From Hyphomicrobium denitrificans ATCC 51888 (lineage in GTDB: Bacteria; Pseudomonadota; Alphaproteobacteria; Rhizobiales; Hyphomicrobiaceae), in assembly GCF_000143145.1 (NCBI RefSeq), contig NC_014313.1, positions 434,001 to 498,000 of the forward strand: 64,000 bases of DNA, written 5' to 3'. Below, in pieces: positions 58,409 to 64,000 of the stretch; the stretch's first letter is position 1, and the number at the start of each line of letters is the position of its first letter. The notes beneath the pieces are model-generated. The model was given only the letters and a program-made list of their open reading frames with translations. It had not been told where the DNA came from and ran no database searches. The translations under genes were made by a program, and so were the position numbers.

Positions 58409-59716
58409 ATGATGTCTTTGAAGTTCGTTACCGGCGTCGCAGTTGCAGCGGCTGTTTCGTTCGCGGCAAGTTCGATTGCTCTCGGCCAGGATGCAGCGAG
58501 CAAAGATGCGGCGCCTGAGAATGCTGCGGTTTGCCCTGCGGATAACGGCGGGCTGATCCTGCCGCGCGGATTCTGCGCGACGGTATTCGCTGACGTCGAA
58601 GGTGCGCCGCGCCATATCGCCGTTGCGTCCGACGGGACGGTTTATGTCAATGCCGCCGTCCGGCAAGGAAAAGCGGGCGAGGGCCCTGTCGTCGCTCTTA
58701 AAGATAGCAATGGCGACGGGCGCGCCGACATCGTCGCTCGCTTTGGCGGCGACGTGCCGGGTGGCACCGGTATTTTCCTGTACAAGGATTGGCTCTATGT
58801 CGAGAGCCGCGGCAGTATCCTTCGCTATGCGCGCAAGGACGGCGAGGTCGCCTTGCAAGGTGCGCCCGAGACCGTTCTCAAGGATCTGCCGATCGACGGC
58901 AATCATACGGCCCGGCCTTTTGCGATCGACGCGCAGGGCAATCTCTTCGTCGATCTCGGCTCGGCGACGAATTCATGCCAGCAGGACGACCGGACGAAAG
59001 AGTCGCCCGGACTCGGTCCGTGTGAAGAGTTGAAGACGCGCGCGGGCATCTGGCGTTACGACGCGAACAAAACGGATCAGGTGTTTTCGGAGAACGAGCG
59101 TTTCGCGACCGGCATTCGCAACGCTGTCGGCATCGCTGTCGACGCGACAGGGCGCGTGTACGCCACACAACACGGCCGCGATCAGCTCTACGAGAACTGG
59201 CCGAAGTTCTACAATTCGAAGCAAGGTTCGGAATTGCCGGCTGAAGAGCTTTTGTTGCTGCAGGATGGCGGCGATTACGGCTGGCCCTATTGTTATTTCG
59301 ACGGCGCGCAGGGCAAGCGCGTTCTAGCGCCTGAGTACGGTGGCGACGGAAAAGCCATCGGCCGTTGCGCCGAAAAGCTGCCGCCGGTCGCGGCGTTTCC
59401 TGCGCACTGGGGCCCGAACGACGTCAAAATTTATGAGGCAACGCAGTTTCCGGAAGCGTATCGCGGCGGCGCGTTCATCGCGTTTCACGGATCGTGGAAC
59501 CGCTCCTCGGGACCGCAGGAAGGCTACAACGTCGTGTTCCAGCCGCTTGCTGACGGGAAGGCCGCCGGCGGCTATATGGTGTTTGCCGATGGCTTCCGCT
59601 CGGGCAAGGATGGGGCCGACCATCGTCCGACCGGACTTGCAGTGGGACCGGATGGCTCGCTCTATGTCGCGGACGATGCGGCGGGGCGCATCTGGCGGAT
59701 CACGTACAAGGGCTGA
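58409..59716 (+). CDS. Exported PQQ-dependent sugar dehydrogenase-like (GDH/sorbosone) protein
   Basis: A 435-aa periplasmic beta-propeller enzyme. Signal peptide MMSLKFVTGVAVAAAVSFAA(SSIALGQ); conserved elements include PRHIAVASDGTVYVNAA, NERFATGIRNAVGIAVDATG(RVYATQHGRDQLY) and DGGDYGWPYCYF, and GLAVGPDGSLYVADDAAGRIWRI at the end. Members oxidise sugars or act as related lactonase/dehydrogenases with PQQ; cofactor use cannot be confirmed by eye. Single gene ended by a hairpin. Confidence 0.84.
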   Translation: MMSLKFVTGVAVAAAVSFAASSIALGQDAASKDAAPENAAVCPADNGGLILPRGFCATVFADVEGAPRHIAVASDGTVYVNAAVRQGKAGEGPVVALKDSNGDGRADIVARFGGDVPGGTGIFLYKDWLYVESRGSILRYARKDGEVALQGAPETVLKDLPIDGNHTARPFAIDAQGNLFVDLGSATNSCQQDDRTKESPGLGPCEELKTRAGIWRYDANKTDQVFSENERFATGIRNAVGIAVDATGRVYATQHGRDQLYENWPKFYNSKQGSELPAEELLLLQDGGDYGWPYCYFDGAQGKRVLAPEYGGDGKAIGRCAEKLPPVAAFPAHWGPNDVKIYEATQFPEAYRGGAFIAFHGSWNRSSGPQEGYNVVFQPLADGKAAGGYMVFADGFRSGKDGADHRPTGLAVGPDGSLYVADDAAGRIWRITYKG

Positions 59717-59728
59717 CGAGAACATTCA

Positions 59729-59751
59729 GGCGGCGTCGCGAGAACGCCGCC
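59729..59751. terminator. GC-rich hairpin after the sugar dehydrogenase gene
   Basis: GGCGGCGT and ACGCCGCC pair perfectly over a 7-nt loop, starting 13 bp after the stop codon. No U-run follows, so it may be a weak or Rho-assisted terminator. Confidence 0.4.
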
Positions 59752-59863
59752 CGTCGATCGTCAGCAAGGCTTGTGGGGGAGTCTTGCGTCTTGGAATGTT
59801 ATCGTTCCGTACAGAGAATAGTCGGGTCGATTGCCGAGCGCCTGCGAGCGGGAGGCTGATCGC

Positions 59864-60874
59864 TTGTCCGAGAAGTCTGACAAGGGCATCGCATTTCTGA
59901 CGGGGGCTTCGGGCTTCGTCGGCTCGGCGGTTGCGCGCCTTCTGCTCGACGAGGGATTTGCGGTCCGTGCGCTCGTCAGACGCAGCAGCAATCCCGCAAA
60001 TCTTGGCGGCCTTGGCCTCGATGTGGTCGAAGGCGACATTCGCGACGCCGATCTCGTCCGGCAGTCGATGCGCGATGTGCGCTGTGTTTTTCACGTCGCG
60101 GCCGATTACCGGCTTTGGGCTCCTGATCCTAATGAAATCATCCGCACCAACGTCGATGGCACCCGTGCGGTGATGGAGGCGGCGCTCGCAAATGGTGTCG
60201 AGCGCATCGTTTATACGTCGAGCGTCGCTACGCTAAGGCCGTCCGATGACGGCACGCCGGTTGACGAGCAATCGCCTTTGGCTGAAGCAGAAGCCATCGG
60301 CGCTTACAAGAAAAGCAAGGTTCTGGCTGAGCGTCTTGTCGAGCGCTACGTCGCAAAGTCCAAGCTACCGGCGGTGATCGTCAATCCATCGACGCCGATT
60401 GGTCCGCGCGATGTGCGGCCGACGCCGACAGGGCGCATCGTGATCGAGGCGGCCTGCGGCCGCATGCCTGCGTATGTCGATACGGGACTCAATCTCGTGC
60501 ACGTCGACGACGTTGCAGCGGGACATCTCGCGGCGCTGCTGCAGGGCCGGATCGGCGAGCGTTATATTCTGGGCGGCGATGACATGACGCTCGGGCAGAT
60601 GCTGGCGGAGATTTCGCGGCTCGCCGGACGCCGAGCGCCGACAACGCGATTGCCGCGTCAGCTGGTGTATCCGATCGCGTATGGCGCCGAAGCTGCCGCG
60701 CGGATCACGGGTCGCGAACCTTTCGCTACCGTCGACGGCATTCGGATGGCAAAGTACAAGATGTATTTTTCATCCGCCAAGGCGAAGCGCGAGCTTTCCT
60801 ACCGCTCGCGACCGGCGCAAGAGGCATTGGCCGATGCTTACGATTGGTTTCGCGCGGCGGGATACTTGAAATGA
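59864..60874 (+). CDS. hpnA: Hopanoid-associated sugar epimerase HpnA
   Basis: A 336-aa extended SDR: GIAFLTGASGFVGSAVARLLLDEG (NAD-binding GxxGxxG), VFHVAADYRLWAPDPNEII, TSSVATLRPSDDGTP and the catalytic region AYKKSKVLAERLVERY (YxxxK). The ADYRLW motif is characteristic of HpnA, linked to hopanoid side-chain sugar addition. TTG 59864 is chosen because GGAGG lies eight bases upstream; the TTG at 59831 has none. First gene of hpnABCDE. Confidence 0.93.
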   Translation: MSEKSDKGIAFLTGASGFVGSAVARLLLDEGFAVRALVRRSSNPANLGGLGLDVVEGDIRDADLVRQSMRDVRCVFHVAADYRLWAPDPNEIIRTNVDGTRAVMEAALANGVERIVYTSSVATLRPSDDGTPVDEQSPLAEAEAIGAYKKSKVLAERLVERYVAKSKLPAVIVNPSTPIGPRDVRPTPTGRIVIEAACGRMPAYVDTGLNLVHVDDVAAGHLAALLQGRIGERYILGGDDMTLGQMLAEISRLAGRRAPTTRLPRQLVYPIAYGAEAAARITGREPFATVDGIRMAKYKMYFSSAKAKRELSYRSRPAQEALADAYDWFRAAGYLK

Positions 60875-62037
60875 GCGCGATCGAAATCATTGCGGTCGCA
60901 GGGCTTCTGGTGTGGCTCTATCTCGTTCTGCTGCATGGCGGCTTCTGGCGGACTCGCGAGCGCGAAGAAGTACACGACTTTCGAGAAAGTCCGCCGAACT
61001 TCGATTGGCCTTCCATTGTCGCCATCATTCCGGCGCGCAATGAAGCCGACGTGCTGCCGCGTTCGTTGGCGTCGCTTGCCGCGCAGAATTATCCCGGCGA
61101 GTTTTCGATCGTGCTCGTCGATGATCAGAGCAGTGACGGAACGTCGGACGTCGCGCAGCGCATCGCGAACAAAGCGGGCCGCAAGATCACCGTCGTCAGC
61201 GGAGCAGCGTTGCCTTCCGGATGGACGGGAAAAGTCTGGGCGATGCATCAGGGCATCGCGGTCGCGAGCGATCAGCCGAACGCGCCGCAGTACTTTCTGC
61301 TCACCGATGCCGACATCGGCTATGAACCGGATGTTCTGACCTCGCTCGTGCAGCGGGCATCGGGCGAGAACCGCGTTCTGACATCGGTGATGGCCAAGCT
61401 CAACTGCGAGAGCTTCGCGGAGAAGGCGCTGGTTCCGGCCTTCGTCTTTTTCTTCAAGATGCTCTATCCGTTCGCGTGGGCCAATCGCGCCATCGCGAGG
61501 ACTGCCGCAGCAGCAGGCGGGTGCATGCTCGTCGAGCGTCTGGCGCTCGAGCGGGCCGGAGGGATCGCTGCGATCCGCGGCGCTCTGATCGACGATTGTA
61601 CGCTCGCCAAGAACATGAAGGTGCAGGGACCGATCTGGCTCGGAATGTCGGAGCGTGTCGTCAGTCTACGCTCGTATCCTAAGGTTGACGATATTCGCCG
61701 CATGGTTGCGCGTTCGGCATATGCGCAGCTTCATTATTCGCCGCTGCTGCTCCTTGGGACCGTCGCCGGGCTGAGCGTTATCTATTTGGCGCCGCCAGCC
61801 ATTTTTCTCGCGGGGAGCTATCCTGCCTGGGTTTTGGCCGGGATTACGTACCTGCTCATGGCGGTTTCGTTTCAGCCAACGTTGCGGTTTTACCACCGTT
61901 CCCCACTTTGGGGCCTCGGCTTGCCTCTTATTGCAGCCGCCTATTTAGTCTTTACGCTAGATTCAGCCTACCAGCACGGCGCTGGGCGAGGCGGGCTCTG
62001 GAAGGGGCGCGTTCAGGCGCAAGCAGGAAAGCAATGA
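60871..62037 (+). CDS. hpnB: Hopanoid biosynthesis glycosyltransferase HpnB (GT2)
   Basis: A 388-aa membrane glycosyltransferase: N-terminal TM (IIAVAGLLVWLYLVLLHGGF), GT-A core VAIIPARNEADVLPRSLASL, VLVDDQSSDGTSD and the DxD-type LLTDADIGYEP, then C-terminal membrane segments (LLLLGTVAGLSVIYLAPPAI, PAWVLAGITYLLMAVSF). ATG 60871 overlaps the hpnA stop (ATGA). Proposed to elongate or glycosylate hopanoid side chains. Confidence 0.93.
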   Translation: MSAIEIIAVAGLLVWLYLVLLHGGFWRTREREEVHDFRESPPNFDWPSIVAIIPARNEADVLPRSLASLAAQNYPGEFSIVLVDDQSSDGTSDVAQRIANKAGRKITVVSGAALPSGWTGKVWAMHQGIAVASDQPNAPQYFLLTDADIGYEPDVLTSLVQRASGENRVLTSVMAKLNCESFAEKALVPAFVFFFKMLYPFAWANRAIARTAAAAGGCMLVERLALERAGGIAAIRGALIDDCTLAKNMKVQGPIWLGMSERVVSLRSYPKVDDIRRMVARSAYAQLHYSPLLLLGTVAGLSVIYLAPPAIFLAGSYPAWVLAGITYLLMAVSFQPTLRFYHRSPLWGLGLPLIAAAYLVFTLDSAYQHGAGRGGLWKGRVQAQAGKQ

Positions 62038-62918
62038 CGGTCGACGCGAAATACAAATCGGGCAAGTCCGAGCACGACGAGAATTTTCCCGTCGCGTCGC
62101 GGATCATTGCGTCGCGTTACCGTGCGCCGATCCTCGCGTTCTATCGCTTCGCGCGCGCCGCGGACGATGCCGCCGATCATGCGAGCCTCAATGTGGCGGA
62201 GAAGCTCAGAATTCTTTCGGCACTTGAAGATACGCTGCTCGGTCGCTCCGACGCTGCCGCCGATGCTCTTCCGTTGCGTGGCGAGTTGCAAAAGCGCGGT
62301 CTCAGCCCGCAGCATGCGCTCGATCTTCTCAAGGCGTTCCGCCAGGACGTCACCAAAAACCGGTACGCCGATTGGGCGGAGCTGATCGACTATTGCCGGT
62401 ATTCGGCGATGCCGGTCGGACGTTTCGTTCTCGACGTGCACGGTGAATCGAAATCGACGTGGGTTGCGTCGGACGCGCTGTGCGCGGTGCTACAGATCAT
62501 CAATCACGTCCAGGACTGCGGCAAAGATTTTCGCAATATCGATCGGGTCTATGTTCCGCTCGATGAGCTGGCGCGGCACGGAGCCGATGTTTCCGATCTC
62601 GCCCGATCGCAATCGTCGCCGCAGTTGCGGGCCTGCCTTCGCGCCATCGTCGCGCGGACGAAGGAGCTGTTGCCGGAAGCCTCGCAATTGCCGCCCGGTG
62701 TGTCGGACCTGCGGCTGAGTGTTGAAACGTCGGTCATCGTCGCTCTTGCGCGCGAGCTTCTCAACTTGTTGAGTACGCGTGATCCGCTGTCCGATCGGGT
62801 CCATTTCTCGAAAGGACGTGCGGCCTTGATCGCGGGGCGGGCCACGGCTTCGACGCTCGTTGCGCGCGCTACGGGAAAACGCGCGACCTATCAAGCCGTC
62901 AGGGATGATGCCGCATGA
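62034..62918 (+). CDS. hpnC: Hydroxysqualene synthase HpnC
   Basis: A 294-aa squalene/phytoene synthase-family enzyme. In the HpnCDE route it converts presqualene diphosphate to hydroxysqualene. ENFPVASRIIASRYRAPILAFYRFARAADDAADH contains the first Asp-rich motif (ADDAAD), and NHVQDCGKDFRNIDRVYVP contains the second, in which D-C-G-K-D replaces the usual DxxxD context as expected for HpnC. ATG 62034 overlaps hpnB (ATGA). Confidence 0.93.
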   Translation: MTVDAKYKSGKSEHDENFPVASRIIASRYRAPILAFYRFARAADDAADHASLNVAEKLRILSALEDTLLGRSDAAADALPLRGELQKRGLSPQHALDLLKAFRQDVTKNRYADWAELIDYCRYSAMPVGRFVLDVHGESKSTWVASDALCAVLQIINHVQDCGKDFRNIDRVYVPLDELARHGADVSDLARSQSSPQLRACLRAIVARTKELLPEASQLPPGVSDLRLSVETSVIVALARELLNLLSTRDPLSDRVHFSKGRAALIAGRATASTLVARATGKRATYQAVRDDAA

Positions 62919-63757
62919 CGTCGCAAGCACAGACATTGGCGCATGATGAAGCGCCGGCGGCATCGCGCAGTTCGTTCTACGCGGCGATGCGCATGCTGCC
63001 GCAAGAGCAGCGTGATGCGATGTATCACGTCTACGCCTTCTGCCGGGCCGTCGATGACGTGGCGGACAACGGCGGCGCGCGCGAGCCGCGGCTGGCGGAG
63101 CTTGCGCGCTATCGCGCCGATCTCGATGACTTCTATGCCACTGGCCGCACGACGCTCAGAACGAGCTATCTTGCGAATGCAATCACGAAGTTCGGATTGA
63201 AGAAGGACGATTTCATCGCCGTCGTGGACGGCATGGAAATGGATATCGTCCGCGATATCCATGCTCCCGACTGGGCGACGCTCGATCTTTATTGTGACCG
63301 TGCCGCGTCAGCCGTCGGACGGCTGTCGGTTCCCATTTTCGGAATCGAAGGCGAACTTGGCGTCGATCTCGCGCATCATCTCGGCCGCGCCTTGCAGCTG
63401 ACGAATATCCTGCGCGACATCGACGAAGACGCGACGCTCGGCCGTCTCTATCTTCCGAAAGAAGCGTTGATCGAGGGTGGCATCACCGAGACCGACATCG
63501 ACGCTATTCTCGCGCATCCGGCGCTGGACCGTGTCTGCCGTGGAATCGCGCAGAAAACGCGGAACTACTATCGGCGGTCGGAAGCCTTGATGGCGCGATG
63601 TCCGCGCCGTTCGGCGCGCTCGCCGCGCATGATGGCGACGGTCTATCGCGGCATTCTCGAGAAGCTCATCACGCGCGGATGGCACGCGCCGCGCGCCGAT
63701 GTCCGCCGTTCGAAGCGTTATGTCATCTGGGCCGTGCTTCGCGACGGCATTTTCTAA
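62915..63757 (+). CDS. hpnD: Presqualene diphosphate synthase HpnD
   Basis: A 280-aa enzyme condensing two farnesyl diphosphates to presqualene diphosphate. Asp-rich motifs FCRAVDDVADNGG and LTNILRDIDEDATLGRLYLP are both intact, and YCDRAASAVGRLSVPIFG is the usual central segment. ATG 62915 overlaps the hpnC stop (ATGA); its own stop shares one base with hpnE (TAATG). Confidence 0.94.
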   Translation: MTSQAQTLAHDEAPAASRSSFYAAMRMLPQEQRDAMYHVYAFCRAVDDVADNGGAREPRLAELARYRADLDDFYATGRTTLRTSYLANAITKFGLKKDDFIAVVDGMEMDIVRDIHAPDWATLDLYCDRAASAVGRLSVPIFGIEGELGVDLAHHLGRALQLTNILRDIDEDATLGRLYLPKEALIEGGITETDIDAILAHPALDRVCRGIAQKTRNYYRRSEALMARCPRRSARSPRMMATVYRGILEKLITRGWHAPRADVRRSKRYVIWAVLRDGIF

Positions 63758-64000
63758 TGTCGTCAGGTACGATGCATATCGTCGGGGCCGGTCTTGCCGG
63801 GCTCTCGGCGGGGGTTGAGCTGACGCGCCGTGGCAAGAGGATTGTCGTGCACGAGCTGGCGCGGCATGCGGGCGGACGCTGCCGGTCGTTTTTCGAACCG
63901 GCGCTGGGTCTCACGATCGACAACGGCAATCATCTCGTTCTGTCGGGTAACGCGAGCGCGCTTGCCTTCCTCGATGTGATCGGCGGTCGCGATGTGTTGG
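63757..64000 (+). CDS. hpnE: Squalene-forming FAD-dependent desaturase HpnE (3' end outside window)
   Basis: The first 81 codons are present. MHIVGAGLAGLSAGVELTRRGKRIVVHELA is the FAD-binding Rossmann start and GGRCRSFFEPALGLTIDNGNHLVLSGN is the conserved amine-oxidase-like second motif seen in HpnE. It reduces hydroxysqualene to squalene, completing the HpnCDE route. Starts at ATG 63757. Confidence 0.92.
   Translation, partial: MSSGTMHIVGAGLAGLSAGVELTRRGKRIVVHELARHAGGRCRSFFEPALGLTIDNGNHLVLSGNASALAFLDVIGGRDVL

Noticed and set aside
1-64000. CRISPR array, rRNA genes, prophage or plasmid origin
   Set aside because: No regularly spaced repeats, no rRNA sequence and no phage structural or replication-initiator gene found.

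Overview
The window looks like chromosome of a high-GC alphaproteobacterium, most likely of the Hyphomicrobiales (Hyphomicrobium-like). The pointers are the class I lysyl-tRNA synthetase, the hpnABCDE hopanoid cluster with 1- to 4-bp overlaps between genes, the FkbM- and WcaI-type exopolysaccharide genes and the molybdate system. The genus is inferred from gene content only.

Layout. 1-5.6 kb: housekeeping genes (lysK running off the left edge, an alpha/beta hydrolase, mepA, msrA, a small membrane protein) and tRNA-Ser(GGA). 5.8-10.9 kb: a minus-strand archaic chaperone-usher (Csu-type) pilus operon in the order major subunit, chaperone, usher, two-domain tip protein, preceded by a possible 17-codon Cys-rich leader ORF. 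11.2-15.1 kb: an accessory patch with a Tat-exported M14-type hydrolase, a remnant of a Cys-rich four-helix copper protein, an orphan HigA2-like antitoxin, and an IS256-family element whose ends and 8-bp target duplication can be defined exactly. It splits a small secreted-protein gene whose frame is restored when the element is removed. 15.2-20.9 kb: an HME-RND metal efflux operon (czcA, czcB and two unknown small exported proteins), with a palindromic operator candidate upstream. 21.3-22.9 kb: an ankyrin protein.

23.0-49.3 kb: a large polysaccharide locus. An RfaH/NusG-like antiterminator gene (+) converges with a 14-gene minus-strand operon (flippase, eight GT4 glycosyltransferases, two FkbM methyltransferases, polymerase, acetyltransferase, DUF218 protein). 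Next to it is a minus-strand export operon (PHP phosphatase, OPX lipoprotein, BY-kinase/co-polymerase, J-domain protein, TPR/jelly-roll protein). Beyond that lie a FecR-like secreted protein, an O-antigen-ligase-like protein and the initiating polyprenyl glycosylphosphotransferase. Together these can build a lipid-linked repeat unit, flip it, polymerise it, export it and regulate chain length by phosphorylation. A shared GTGTTA-centred motif sits about 41-44 bp before three of the transcription-unit starts.

49.4-58.3 kb: DUF983 protein, MocR regulator with operator candidates, MDR oxidoreductase, modABC with a convergent short ModE, a YadGH-type ABC exporter, and a TetR regulator divergent from a 67-aa unknown protein. 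58.4-64 kb: a PQQ-type sugar dehydrogenase and hpnA-hpnE, the squalene-forming and hopanoid-modifying genes; hpnE runs off the right edge.
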